From: Limosilactobacillus equigenerosi DSM 18793 = JCM 14505
GTDB taxonomy: Bacteria > Bacillota > Bacilli > Lactobacillales > Lactobacillaceae
Direction: 5' to 3'
DNA length: 64,000 bases
Assembly (NCBI RefSeq): GCF_001311375.1
Contig: NZ_BBAS01000004.1
Coordinates: forward strand, 53,289 to 117,288
How positions within the stretch are numbered: position 1 is the stretch's first letter; every line of letters starts with the position of its first letter. A program made the position numbers and the translations under genes. The notes beneath the pieces were generated by a model, which was not told where the DNA came from, did no database searches, and saw nothing but the letters and a program-made list of their open reading frames with translations. Below are positions 9,325 through 18,179 of this stretch, piece after piece.

Positions 9325-10659
9325 TTACATAATCATATCCAGGCCAAGGACCACGAACAGTCCGGCGATGGCGAGGACACAAGTTAAGGTTGTCCATGAT
9401 AATAAGGTTTCCTTCAAGCTCAAACCGAAGTATTCCTTGATCATCCAGAACCCGGCATCGTTAACGTGGTCACAGAAGACTGACCCGGCCCCGACAGCCA
9501 AGACCATTAAGACGGGGTTGGCACCGGTTTGTTGGATCAATGGGGCGACTAACCCAGCGGCGGTTAAACCAGAGACGGTTGAAGACCCCAGGCTGATCCG
9601 TAAGATGGCGGTAATTAACCAAGCGGCGAAGAGGGGCGACATGTTCGTGTGGGCAAACATATCACCAATCGTCTTAGCGACCCCACCGTCAATTAAGACT
9701 TGGCGGAAGGCACCCCCACCCCCGATGATTAAGAGCATTGGGGCAATTTGCTTAATGGCTTCGGTTAATGAATCACCAACATCACTCATCGTTTGGCCCC
9801 GCTTAACCCCTAGGAACCAGATGGCAAAGAGGAGCGATAAGACCATCGCAATGTCGGGCGCCCCGACCATTTGTAAGAATTCATTAAATAAGTTGTGCTT
9901 TGGTAAGACGAATGTAGAAATCGTAGCGGCCGCAATTAAGATCACGGGTAGCATTGCCGTTAAGACACTCAAACCAAACTTTGGCGTTTCATCCAGTTCA
10001 AATTCCTTGTATTCACCTAACACACTAATATCAATATCCGTCTTGTAAACACGAGGGTAAACCTTGCGAAGGACCCAGTTGTAAACCGGACCAGAGATAA
10101 TCACTGTTGGAATGGCCGCGATAATCCCGATTAATAAGACATGACCAATTGGGGCGTTGAAAATATCAGCAATTGCCGTTGGTGCCGGGTGTGGTGGTAA
10201 GAAGGCGTGCGTCGTGTTTAAGGCGGCCGCCATTGGTACCCCGAGGTACATTAATGGCATACCCAATTCGCGGGCAATCACAAAGATAATTGGTAAGACC
10301 ACGACTAAGCCGACTTCAAAGAAGAGGGCAATCCCGACGATAAAGGATGCTAACACCACGGCCCATTGAATGTATTTGCGGCCGAACTTTTGAATTAACG
10401 TGTGTGCAATTCGGTAACCGGCCCCCGAGTCGGAAACTAACTTTCCAAGCATCGATCCGAATCCGAAAATCACGGCTAAGTGACCTAATTGGCCCCCAAT
10501 CCCAGCTTCGATTGAGGCGGGGATTTTAGCGATTGATTCACCTAACATTAAGGCGACTAAGAATGAAACAATGACAAGTGACAAGAAGGTGTTTAATTTT
10601 AACTTTGTAATCAAGAAGATTAAAATTGCCACCCCGATTAAAACATAAAGTAATGGCAT
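9325..10659 (-). CDS. gntP: gluconate permease, GntP family, 444 aa
   Basis: Gluconate:H+ symporter in the cytoplasmic membrane, about 12 hydrophobic segments, of the usual GntP length and undamaged. Family-typical stretches include GSMLGKLVSDSGAGYRIA, HAFLPPHPAPTAIA and CDHVNDAGFWM. The ATG at 10659 is preceded by GGAGGAG. It is transcribed from its own promoter (10716-10744) with a cre-like operator in the spacer, downstream of the LacI-type regulator and its terminator. With gntK it imports and phosphorylates gluconate for the pentose phosphate or phosphoketolase route. Confidence 0.92.
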   Translation of the reverse strand: MPLLYVLIGVAILIFLITKLKLNTFLSLVIVSFLVALMLGESIAKIPASIEAGIGGQLGHLAVIFGFGSMLGKLVSDSGAGYRIAHTLIQKFGRKYIQWAVVLASFIVGIALFFEVGLVVVLPIIFVIARELGMPLMYLGVPMAAALNTTHAFLPPHPAPTAIADIFNAPIGHVLLIGIIAAIPTVIISGPVYNWVLRKVYPRVYKTDIDISVLGEYKEFELDETPKFGLSVLTAMLPVILIAAATISTFVLPKHNLFNEFLQMVGAPDIAMVLSLLFAIWFLGVKRGQTMSDVGDSLTEAIKQIAPMLLIIGGGGAFRQVLIDGGVAKTIGDMFAHTNMSPLFAAWLITAILRISLGSSTVSGLTAAGLVAPLIQQTGANPVLMVLAVGAGSVFCDHVNDAGFWMIKEYFGLSLKETLLSWTTLTCVLAIAGLFVVLGLDMIM

Positions 10660-10715
10660 GATATTTGCTCCTCCATCTAATTCCTAAAACTTGTTTGGTT
10701 TAACGTTACACCAAT

Positions 10716-10744
10716 AATATAAAATGTAAGCGGTATCATGTCAA
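10716..10744 (-). promoter_or_regulatory. gntP promoter with cre-like/GntR operator
   Basis: On the minus strand a consensus TTGACA (10739-10744) and TATATT (10716-10721) are 17 bases apart. The spacer holds TGTAAGCGGTATCA (10725-10738, plus strand), a LacI-family/CcpA-type operator. Binding there would block polymerase directly. Confidence 0.8.
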
Positions 10745-10756
10745 GAGGAAAATGAA

Positions 10757-10788
10757 AACGCTGCCAACGAAAAAAAGTTGGCAGCGTT
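10757..10788 (-). terminator. terminator of the gluconate regulator gene
   Basis: AACGCTGCCAAC and GTTGGCAGCGTT form a perfect 12-bp stem, followed on the minus strand by TTTTC. It separates the regulator from gntP. Confidence 0.8.
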
Positions 10789-10795
10789 AAAAACG

Positions 10796-11803
10796 TTAGT
10801 ATGACGGGCGATCTTGGCGGTCGATTGGAATTAAGAGTCGTGCCGGTTGGGGTTGTTGGGGGTGAGTTAGGAGAGCCAGTAACGTTTGGGCCGCCGTTGA
10901 CCCAATTTGGTGTGGGTAGTGATGTAGCATTGTGATGCCGTGTTGGATAAATCGTTCCCAATCATCAACGTCGTAGCCGGCCAGCCCAAAATCAACGCCG
11001 TATTGGTACTGTTGCGGACTGAGGGTTTCAATTAAGCGGTACATTAACCGACCCGTTAAGCCGATAATCATGGTTTTGCCAGTTGCGTGTTGCAAGTGGT
11101 CGCGAATCGTTTCGGCTAACCAAGTGTTACTTTCGTATTGCACCGTTAATAAGCGATAGGGATGGTTGAGTTGGGCGGCCACGGCTTGGTAGCCAGCGTG
11201 GCGTTCGTCTTGCCCCGAGGTTTGGGCTTGGAATTCCTTAATTGTCAAAATGTTGTCGTAGCCATGTTGGTTAAAGATCAACTCCGCAAATTGGACCGCT
11301 GAATCGTAGTTGTTGGAGGCGACGTGGGGCACACTGGTTGGTTGGTTAGCAATCGGACGGTCAATTGTCACGAAGGGGACGTGGTTATCGACCACCATTT
11401 GATAAGCCGCAAAGTCGGCGGCGCTCGGTTGGATGATGAGACCATCGATTTGTTTGGAAAGTAATTGGTGAATTTCTTGGCGTTCTAGTTCTTGGTCATT
11501 ATTCGAGTTCATGACTAACACTTGATAGCCGGCGGTCACCATTTGGTCGTAAATCCCTTTGAAGAGTAATGCCATATATTGATCCGAGATGTCGGCGATA
11601 ATAACGCCGATGAGTTTTGTTTTCACCCCCCGGAGTTGTTGGGCGGCGACTTTCGATGATAATTTAACTGACTGATGGCCCGTTGAATCCGATCGCGGGT
11701 GTCGGGGCTCATTTTTTTGAAATTGTTGGTGGAGATATCGCGAGACCGTGGTGACAGAAACATCCGCGGCCGCAGCGACGTCTTTAATCGTTGGTTCTTT
11801 CAT
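10796..11803 (-). CDS. gntR: LacI-family regulator of the gluconate genes
   Basis: Transcription factor with an N-terminal HTH (TIKDVAAAADVSVTTVSRYL) and a periplasmic-binding-like sensor domain (LIGVIIADISDQYMALLFKGI, IIQPSA, VTIDRP). It lies between gntP and gntK, so gluconate or 6-phosphogluconate is the likely ligand. The reading frame is open over 335 codons but residues about 31-50 are wrong: a base is lost at the T7 run 11712-11718 and the frame is restored near 11650-11655. The other frame reads KMSPDTRDRIQRAISQLNYH, the normal end of the HTH region. The error is thus hidden. Confidence 0.85.
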   Translation of the reverse strand: MKEPTIKDVAAAADVSVTTVSRYLHQQFQKNEPRHPRSDSTGHQSVKLSSKVAAQQLRGVKTKLIGVIIADISDQYMALLFKGIYDQMVTAGYQVLVMNSNNDQELERQEIHQLLSKQIDGLIIQPSAADFAAYQMVVDNHVPFVTIDRPIANQPTSVPHVASNNYDSAVQFAELIFNQHGYDNILTIKEFQAQTSGQDERHAGYQAVAAQLNHPYRLLTVQYESNTWLAETIRDHLQHATGKTMIIGLTGRLMYRLIETLSPQQYQYGVDFGLAGYDVDDWERFIQHGITMLHHYPHQIGSTAAQTLLALLTHPQQPQPARLLIPIDRQDRPSY

Positions 11804-11865
11804 GTTTGAGGCTCCTTTAAACTGTATTTATCATAGCAGATTTTGTGGACTTTGAAAATTTAGTG

Positions 11866-11895
11866 TTGCTTTTTGAAAACGTTTTCCCTTATACT
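11866..11895 (+). promoter_or_regulatory. gntK promoter with LacI-type operator
   Basis: TTGCTT (11866-11871) and TATACT (11890-11895) are 18 bases apart. TGAAAACGTTTTCC, a near-palindromic cre/GntR-type operator (11874-11887), fills the spacer, as at the gntP promoter. Both promoters thus look repressed by the same local regulator, CcpA, or both. Confidence 0.8.
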
Positions 11896-11931
11896 GTGGT
11901 CAAACAAGTTAACGTTGAGGAGGAATAAAAA

Positions 11932-13468
11932 ATGGATTACATGATTGGGGTCGATATTGGGACGACCAGTACGAAGACGGTGCTATATGATTTGCAAGGG
12001 CAAGTGGTGGCCTATGCCAATAAAGAATACCCCTTATACCAAGACACGCCGGATATGGCTGAAGAAGATCCAAATGAAATCTTGGACGCGTTTGTTAGTG
12101 GGATGACGGAAGTATTACGCAAGGCTGATTTAACAACTGGGGTTTTGCGTGGTGTATCGTTTTCCGCAGCCATGCACAGTTTAATTGCCTTGGATGAAAA
12201 TTACCAACCATTGACGCGGGTGATCACCTGGGCGGATAACCGGGCAGAAAAGTACGCCGCTGCATATGCGGAAGACGGTCGTGGAATGGAACTTTACCGG
12301 CGGACGGGGACGCCAACGCATCCGATGTCGCCATTGTATAAATTAATTTGGTTGCGCCACGAAGAACCGGAATTGTTTGCCAAGGCCAAGTACTGGGTCG
12401 GCATCAAAGAATTCTTATTTAACCGGCTCTTCGGCGTGTTAAAAGAAGAATATTCGATTGCGTCGGCCACGGGTTTATTTAACATTTTTGACTTGGATTG
12501 GGATGAAAAAGCCCTGCAAGCGGCTGGCATTACCCGGAATCAACTCCCAGAATTAGTCGATCCGGAATATCAAGTGACGGGTTTGAACCCCGCTTATGCT
12601 GAAGTAATGGGGATTCCGGTTGATACGCCATTTATCATGGGGGCTTCCGATGGAACGTTATCCAACCTTGGGGTCAATGCAATTGAACCGGGCGTTGTCG
12701 CGGTGACGATTGGGACATCTGGCGCGGTGCGGGTGGTCGTTGATCATCCGGTAATTGATGAAAAGGGACGGGTCTTCTGTTATGCCTTAACCAAGGATAA
12801 GTGGGTCATCGGGGGACCAGTCAATAATGGGGGAATTGTCTTCCGCTGGGTCCGGGATCAATTGTTCTCCCCAGAAAAAGTGACGGCGGATTTAATGCAT
12901 GCCGATGCTTATGACTTGATTACGAAGATTGCCAGTGAAGTTCCCGCGGGGGCGGATGGGTTAATTTTCCATCCGTACCTTGGGGGTGAACGGGCACCGA
13001 TTTGGGACGCCAACGCGCGGCTCATTCTTCGGCTTAACCCGGACTCATACCCGGGCGCACATGGCGCGGGCAGCCTTAGAAGGAATTGTCTACAACCTTT
13101 ATACGGTTATGTTAGCGCTCGAAGAAGTAGCCGGTAAATCAAAAGAAATCATGGCCACCGGTGGGTTTGCCCGCTCAGCCTTGTGGCGGCAAATGTTGGC
13201 CGATATTTTTGAAAGTCCGGTCACGATTCCCCAATCCTTTGAAAGTGGCTGTTTGGCAGCTGTGGTGATGGCGATGCATAGTCTGGGATTAGTCGATGAT
13301 TTAACCGACATTAAGCGGTTCATCGGGGAAACCAAGACGTACCAACCAAATCCAGCCAACTACGAAGTTTACCGGGAATTAATGCCAATTTACATCCGAT
13401 TAAGTCGTCAATTACAAACGGAATATGCCAATATTGCTGACTTCCAACGCCGGCATGCGAAAGATTAA
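11932..13468 (+). CDS. gntK: gluconokinase (FGGY family), frame broken
   Basis: ATP-dependent phosphorylation of gluconate to 6-phosphogluconate in the cytoplasm. The FGGY N-terminal domain begins MIGVDIGTTSTKTVLYD; the substrate region holds AAMHSLIALDE and WADNRAE; the C-terminal domain has HPYLGGERAPIWD, AHMARAALEGI and ATGGFARSALWRQM. The start follows GAGGAGG. The frame breaks near 13012-13020 (between DANAR and GSFFGLTR); the joined product is about 511 aa, as expected. It is divergent from the regulator gene and carries a LacI-type operator in its promoter. Confidence 0.9.
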
Positions 13469-13539
13469 GCTGAAGTAACTCGTTTTAGTGATTTTAGTTA
13501 AATTGATACTAATTTTCATTTATTATTAATAATTGAAAA

Positions 13540-13571
13540 GAGGAGTAACCGGTGGCTTCGGCTACCCCTCA
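13540..13571. other. hairpin in the gntK-GNAT intergenic gap
   Basis: GAGGAGTAACCG and CGGCTACCCCTC pair, with G-U wobbles only when read on the minus strand. Its 10-mer GGTGGCTTCG recurs at 13662-13671. No function is visible. Confidence 0.3.
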
Positions 13572-13599
13572 ATCGTAGCTGGAAACACGACTTTGTTAA

Positions 13600-13631
13600 C
13601 TAATCACGTTTAAAATCGTGATTAGCTTTTT
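13600..13631 (+). terminator. rho-independent terminator of gntK
   Basis: CTAATCACG (13600-13608) pairs perfectly with CGTGATTAG (13617-13625), then CTTTTTT. Confidence 0.85.
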
Positions 13632-13653
13632 TATTACTTTAAGGCCAAATATA

Positions 13654-13692
13654 AATCCCGTGGTGGCTTCGATTGTGAGACCATCACGGGAT
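13654..13692 (-). terminator. terminator of the GNAT gene
   Basis: Read on the minus strand, AATCCCGTGATGG pairs with CCACCACGGGATT with one bulge and is followed by an AT-rich tail. Confidence 0.65.
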
Positions 13693-13698
13693 TATTAA

Positions 13699-14220
13699 TT
13701 ACAGATTTAATTCGTACGCAAACCGCCAGGGATCAACGGGATCAGCGGTTTGGATATTGCCACGGTGGACAAAACCAAATTTGTCACCGAGGTGTTGGAG
13801 GCGTTTGTTCATCTTGAAGGTATCGAAACGAACGTTGTAGATGCCTTCTTGTAAACTAGCTGTGATTAAGTGTTCAAACATCACGGATGACAGGTTTTGA
13901 CCACGGAAGTCTTTACTGATGGCGAAGCGATGAATCGTGGTATAACGTTCGTGGGGCTTGGCCCATTCACCTTCGTAAATCGTGTGGTAGAACTTATCAA
14001 TCTCGGTGTCAAGGACGGCGTAACCGGCAATTACCCCATCGACGATTAAGACTTTGCCAATCCCGGATTGAATGTCATCTTCAATCATTTGTTGATTGGG
14101 AGTGCCAGATTGCCACTGGGTACTCCCGTCGGCCTTTAAGAGGGCTTTGGCATCGTTAATAATTTGCATGATGGCGGCGACGTCTTCATAGACGGCGGGC
14201 CGTAAATACTTTACGCTCAT
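13699..14220 (-). CDS. GNAT-family N-acetyltransferase, 173 aa
   Basis: Probable acetyl-CoA-dependent acetyltransferase acting on a small molecule or protein N terminus; the substrate is unknown. The acetyl-CoA-binding motif A is seen as FAISKDFRGQNLSSVMFEHL, then the fold closes with VRFDTFKMNKRLQHLGDKFGFV, typical of motif B. The frame is undamaged and of normal length, and AAAGGAG precedes the start. It is a single-gene unit with its own terminator; the neighbours give no hint of its role. Confidence 0.8.
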   Translation of the reverse strand: MSVKYLRPAVYEDVAAIMQIINDAKALLKADGSTQWQSGTPNQQMIEDDIQSGIGKVLIVDGVIAGYAVLDTEIDKFYHTIYEGEWAKPHERYTTIHRFAISKDFRGQNLSSVMFEHLITASLQEGIYNVRFDTFKMNKRLQHLGDKFGFVHRGNIQTADPVDPWRFAYELNL

Positions 14221-14404
14221 AATGCAAACTCCTTTAAGTTAAAATAATACTTTGCTAGTTTAGCAAAAATAAACTATGAAAGAAATGAATTTCTGATGAT
14301 AAAATCAGTACTTTTTACCGTTTTTTTAATTAGTGAGCATTGTTGCCAATGATATTGGGGATAAATGTTATAATATAGCTAACTAGCGAAAGGGGGCAAC
14401 TAGC

Positions 14405-14797
14405 ATGAAAATTACATTTATACCCGCGGCGATTAAGTATCTAGATCGCTATCAGCCAGCCGAACATAAATTGATGCTTGATTACGATGATGGAGTCGGG
14501 CCGTTTTCAAAATTAGGCAATTGTTCAATGGAAGATAGCTTTAAGTTGTTATTTGTTGATCCCGATTTAGTGGTGACTGATTTTAATGCGGTGATGGATT
14601 CTAATCTCGGTCCGATTTACTACAAAGATTATACGCAACCCCAATTCGATGACGAGATGAAGGTTGATTTTAATTCGAAGTATTTCTTGTTGCCGCTTAG
14701 TGGTCCCAGTGGGCGCTTAACGGAAAATCTCGAACTGCAAACGGTGACGGCGTCCGATTTAGCGCCAACGACGCAAGGAACCACCCATGATTGTTAA
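14405..14797 (+). CDS. iron-sulfur cluster biosynthesis family (HesB/IscA-like) protein, 130 aa
   Basis: The pattern KLMLDYDDGVGPFSKLGNCSMEDSFKLL and SNLGPIYYKDYT matches the short Lactobacillaceae proteins annotated as Fe-S cluster biosynthesis family, a divergent branch of the HesB/IscA fold. The canonical three-Cys ligand pattern is not obvious: only Cys in GNCS and at the very C terminus are seen, so it may not bind a cluster in the IscA manner. It starts at an ATG after AAAGGGGG with a TATAAT-like element upstream (14369-14375). A small membrane peptide gene follows 28 bases after its stop. Confidence 0.75.
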   Translation: MKITFIPAAIKYLDRYQPAEHKLMLDYDDGVGPFSKLGNCSMEDSFKLLFVDPDLVVTDFNAVMDSNLGPIYYKDYTQPQFDDEMKVDFNSKYFLLPLSGPSGRLTENLELQTVTASDLAPTTQGTTHDC

Positions 14798-14825
14798 ATT
14801 TCGTTCATAAAGGAAGTGACGAAAG

Positions 14826-14915
14826 ATGAGGCTGGATTTATTAACACGTGATTTAGAAATTATCACGGCGGTGACCAGTTTAGTCATCTTAATGATTATG
14901 ATGATTGAAGGATAA
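14826..14915 (+). CDS. 29-residue single-span membrane peptide
   Basis: ATG at 14826 follows AAGGAAGTGACGAAAG and encodes a short charged N terminus (MRLDLLTRDLE) and a hydrophobic helix (IITAVTSLVILMIMMI) ending EG. It sits 28 bases after the Fe-S-like gene and is closed by a terminator, so it is probably co-transcribed. Size and topology suit a small membrane regulator or type I toxin-like peptide, but I recognise no family. Confidence 0.45.
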   Translation: MRLDLLTRDLEIITAVTSLVILMIMMIEG

Positions 14916-14917
14916 CG

Positions 14918-14957
14918 AAAAAACCCACCGGACTGATGTGGTTCGTTGGGTTTTGTT

Positions 14958-14959
<2 letters not shown>
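14918..14959 (+). terminator. terminator, overlapping the convergent gene's 3' end
   Basis: AAAACCCA (14918-14925) and TGGGTTTT (14947-14954) form the stem, followed by GTTTTA. Its distal part touches the stop codon of the minus-strand DUF1828 gene. Confidence 0.6.
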
Positions 14960-15387
<428 letters not shown>

Positions 15388-15521
15388 TTAATTATACAAG
15401 TTTTTCATCAGTATTCTCCAAAGACTAGTAAGTATGTTTATTTAGTATTTTATAACGAACATTAAATGAAATGAGGATAAGTAACACTTTGGTAATTTGT
15501 GTTTAGTATTGATATATACAA

Positions 15522-15553
15522 CCCCCAATGCTGATAAAATTCAACATTGGGGG
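15522..15553 (-). terminator. hairpin after the membrane-protein remnant
   Basis: CCCCCAATG and CATTGGGGG pair perfectly around a 14-base loop, just after a minus-strand stop codon. The T-run is poor. Confidence 0.5.
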
Positions 15554-15557
15554 GTAA

Positions 15558-15690
15558 TTAGTAATCTAAATAATCTTTGTACGAGAAATAAGTCAATCCG
15601 ATGATATAAATGATTAAAATTCCAATTGCTCCAGTTTGCATGGTGTAGCCGGTGATTTGTTTGGTAAAAAAATAAGGCAGTGTACTTAAC
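15558..15690 (-). pseudogene. C-terminal remnant of a membrane protein
   Basis: A minus-strand frame ending at 15558-15560 reads LPYFFTKQITGYTMQTG, a hydrophobic stretch IGILIIYIIGLTYF, then SYKDYLDY. This looks like the tail of a permease, for example an ABC-2 type exporter subunit. The frame is cut at its 5' side by a terminator at 15697-15732, so only about 40 residues are left. Confidence 0.4.
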
Positions 15691-15696
15691 GGTAGA

Positions 15697-15732
15697 CAAA
15701 AAGCCCTCGATCAAATTTGTCGAGGCTTTTTG
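15697..15732. terminator. bidirectional terminator
   Basis: AAAAAGCC-TCGA (15698-15710, one bulged C) pairs with TCGAGGCTTTTT (15720-15731) around TCAAATTTG. A- and T-runs on both sides make it work in either direction. Confidence 0.75.
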
Positions 15733-15796
15733 TGTTATGTTGGGACACCTTAGGTTTATAAATGTTGATATATCAACGTTTCAAGGTGCTTTGATA

Positions 15797-15870
15797 TGAG
15801 GAGAGTGGGAATCGAACCCACAACCTTTGGTTTAGAAGACCAATGCTCTATCCGGTTGAGCTATCCCCCC
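15797..15870 (-). tRNA. tRNA-Arg (anticodon UCU)
   Basis: The minus strand folds into a full cloverleaf of 74 nt: acceptor GGGGGGA/TCTCCTC with two G-U pairs, T-arm GTGGG-TTCGAAT-CCCAC, anticodon loop with TCT, discriminator A. CCA is not encoded. Decodes AGA and AGG. Confidence 0.95.
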
Positions 15871-15945
15871 AAGCCACATTTAAGTATATAGATAATTTAA
15901 CTTGGGGTCAAATTAGAATTTAACAATAAAATTTATGGTTTAACG

Positions 15946-15974
15946 TTGACGTGTCAGGTGATTTTAGATATACT
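15946..15974 (+). promoter_or_regulatory. rplU promoter
   Basis: TTGACG (15946-15951) and TATACT (15969-15974) are 17 bases apart, giving a leader of about 100 nt before rplU. Confidence 0.8.
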
Positions 15975-15980
15975 ACGTAT

Positions 15981-16070
15981 GTTGTAATTGTGAACTGACA
16001 GCTACAACCGCACGATCACAAGTTTTAAAGCAGCGATGCTACTTGTTCGGCGAGTCTAAGATTTAAGGAG
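15981..16070 (+). ncRNA. L21 leader (autoregulatory 5' UTR)
   Basis: The 5' UTR between the promoter and rplU matches in position and style the Firmicutes L21 leader, with a GCAGCGATGCTACTTG segment and short stems before the ribosome site AAGGAGGTG. L21 is thought to bind it and repress its own operon. I identify it by place and general pattern only. Confidence 0.65.
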
Positions 16071-16079
16071 GTGCACACA

Positions 16080-16388
16080 ATGTACGCAATTATCGTTACG
16101 GGCGGAAAGCAATACAAGGTAGAAGCTGGTCAAGCTATCTACGTTGAAAAGCTTGATGTTCAAGCGGGTGACAAGGTTACTTTTGACAAGGTTGTCTTCG
16201 TTGGTGGTGACGACGTTAAGGTCGGAACGCCATTTGTAGACGGCGCATCTGTTGAAGGGACTGTTGAAAAGCAAGGTAAGGAAAAGAAGGTTGTTACTTT
16301 CAAGTACAAGCCTAAGAAGCACACCCACAACAAGAAGGGTCACCGTCAACCATACACGAAGGTTGTCATTGACTCAATCAACGCCTAA
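16080..16388 (+). CDS. rplU: 50S ribosomal protein L21
   Basis: Binds 23S rRNA in the large subunit. [18 protein letters not shown] at the N terminus and [19 protein letters not shown] at the C-terminal half are diagnostic. It has 102 aa, the normal size. I start at ATG 16080, seven bases after AAGGAGG, rather than at an upstream in-frame GTG that lies in the ribosome site. It heads the rplU-prp-rpmA operon and is preceded by an L21 leader. Confidence 0.97.
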   Translation: MYAIIVTGGKQYKVEAGQAIYVEKLDVQAGDKVTFDKVVFVGGDDVKVGTPFVDGASVEGTVEKQGKEKKVVTFKYKPKKHTHNKKGHRQPYTKVVIDSINA

Positions 16389-16402
16389 TTGAGGTTAATC
16401 GG

Positions 16403-16726
16403 ATGATTCGGGCATCAATTTATCGTTCCGATGACGCGATTACATCATTTCAGGTGACCGGGCACGCGGATGCTGGTCCATATGGGCAAGACATTGTTTG
16501 TGCTGCGGTGAGCGTCTTAACCATTGCAATGGTTAATGGACTACAACAAGTTGTTCATAATGATGTTGTAGTTAACCAAGACGCTGAAAATGGTGGCTTA
16601 ATGGAAGTTGATCACATTAGCACGGCGCGTGAGGCGCAAGTCTTGATGCAGACGTTGCAAAATGGATTGCTTGATATCCAAGATAGCTACCCTGACAATA
16701 TTGAAGTTAAAATCTTTGATAAATAA
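16403..16726 (+). CDS. prp: ribosomal-processing cysteine protease Prp
   Basis: Removes the N-terminal extension of L27 in Firmicutes before ribosome assembly. The catalytic His in TGHAD and Cys in DIVCAAVSVLT are present, at the usual separation. 107 aa, intact. It lies between rplU and rpmA as in all Firmicutes that make extended L27, and the L27 here does carry the NLQFF cleavage motif, so enzyme and substrate are matched. Confidence 0.95.
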   Translation: MIRASIYRSDDAITSFQVTGHADAGPYGQDIVCAAVSVLTIAMVNGLQQVVHNDVVVNQDAENGGLMEVDHISTAREAQVLMQTLQNGLLDIQDSYPDNIEVKIFDK

Positions 16727-16746
16727 TTAAAATGGAGGTGAAAACT

Positions 16747-17027
16747 ATGATTATGAATCTTCAATTCTTCTCCCACCACAAGGGGGTGGTTCCACTGCCA
16801 ACGGTCGGAACTCAGCTGGTCGTCGTTTAGGTACGAAGGCTGCTGACGGTTCATTCGTTACGGCTGGTTCAATCATCTACCGTCAACGTGGTACGCACAT
16901 CAACCCAGGTGAAAATGTTGGTCGTGGTGGTGACGATACGTTATACGCTAAGATGGATGGGGTTGTTCGTTTCGAACGCCTTGGCCGTGACAAGCGGAAG
17001 GTATCTGTTTACCCAGTTGCTGAATAA
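16747..17027 (+). CDS. rpmA: 50S ribosomal protein L27, frame broken
   Basis: Sits at the peptidyl-transferase centre. The sequence begins MIMNLQFF, the Prp-cleaved extension, then SHHKG; after the G5 run at 16782-16786 the frame shifts, and [17 protein letters not shown] and [20 protein letters not shown] follow in another frame to a stop at 17025-17027. One lost G explains this; a bacterium without L27 would be severely impaired. Restored length is 93 aa. A strong terminator follows. Confidence 0.95.
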
Positions 17028-17038
17028 GCAAATTAATT

Positions 17039-17076
17039 ACTCGGAAGGTCTATTGGATCTTCCGAGTCTTTTTTTT
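17039..17076 (+). terminator. rho-independent terminator of the rplU operon
   Basis: ACTCGGAAG pairs with CTTCCGAGT, followed by C and a long T-run. Confidence 0.9.
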
Positions 17077-17101
17077 ATCCATTAGAAAAGAGGAATAAGA
17101 C

Positions 17102-18179
17102 ATGACACGCTTAGCACGCTTACGGCAAAAATTAACTGATAATTATTTAGATGCTTTAATTATTGGAAATCCTGATAATATCTACTATTTAACTGGGATT
17201 GAATTAACGGCTGGTGATGGTTATTTATTAGTGACGGATCAATTAGCGGTGATTATTACTGATGAACGGTATCGGGATTATTTAGCGCATTTTAACAGTG
17301 ATGCCGTCATGGGAGTCATTACCCGGGATTACGTTGGTAAATTAGTCGAATTAACGACGAAGATAGAATTAAGTGAAGTCGGCTTTGAAAATACGCTGAC
17401 TTATCGTGAGTTTGAGGAGTTAGATGACCGGATGGAAGTTGGAATTGTGCCGGCTGATCGGATCGTTGAAAAAAATGCGCCGGATTAAAGAAACCAGCGA
17501 AATTGATTTGATTCGGGTGGCGGGAAAACTCCATGCGGAAGCTTTTGCGGCCGTTTGTGATTGGATTCGGCCGGGGGTAACCGAACGGCAAGTAGCCAAT
17601 TACTTGGATCAATGGATGAAAAGTCATGGGGCGAGCGGGGAAAGTTTTCCTACCATTGTGGCAAGTGGACCTCATAGCGCTCAACCCCATGCGACGGTGT
17701 CTGAACGGGTGATTGAAGTTGGTGACGTGGTGACCCTTGATTACGGGTATTTTGTTAATCACTATACCGCTGATTTTACGCGGACGATCGTGATGGGCCA
17801 GCCAACGGCACAACAACGCACGGTTTATCAGTTATTACAACAAGCGCGTCAAGCGGTGCTCGATCAATTAATGGTCGGCATTACTGGCCATGATTTAGAT
17901 CGAGCCGGCCGGCAAGTGATTGAAGCGGCGGGCTTTGGCGAAAATTTCAATCATGGCATGGGGCATGGGATTGGTTTGAGTGTGCACGAATTTCCAGCTA
18001 GTTATGCCCCTGGAAGCAAGCGCCTCAAGATGCGCCATCATGAAGTATTGACCATCGAACCGGGAATTTACTTAGCTGGTGAGTTTGGGATGCGCTTAGA
18101 AGATGATGTTGTTTTAACCCATCAAGGGGTAGAGGTGTTAACGCCGGCGCCGACGGAATTAGTGTCAGTATGTGAGTAG
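17102..18179 (+). CDS. Xaa-Pro aminopeptidase/dipeptidase (M24B), frame broken
   Basis: Cytoplasmic metallopeptidase that cleaves peptides next to proline, important for casein- or plant-peptide use. The N-terminal creatinase-like domain (LIIGNPDNIYYLTG) and the catalytic pita-bread domain are present with all five metal ligands: Asp in LDYGYF, Asp in TADFTRT, His in GHGIGLSVHE, Glu in TIEPGIY, Glu in RLEDDV. The frame breaks at the A7 run 17469-17475; the joined protein is 359 aa, normal for PepP/PepQ-like enzymes. Its stop codon lies inside the outer stem of the structured element at 18165-18561. Confidence 0.92.

Noticed and set aside
9269..10048. Long plus-strand open frame (259 codons) opposite gntP
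   Set aside because: It is a mirror of the gntP coding sequence with low-complexity composition and no ribosome site; gntP is unmistakable.
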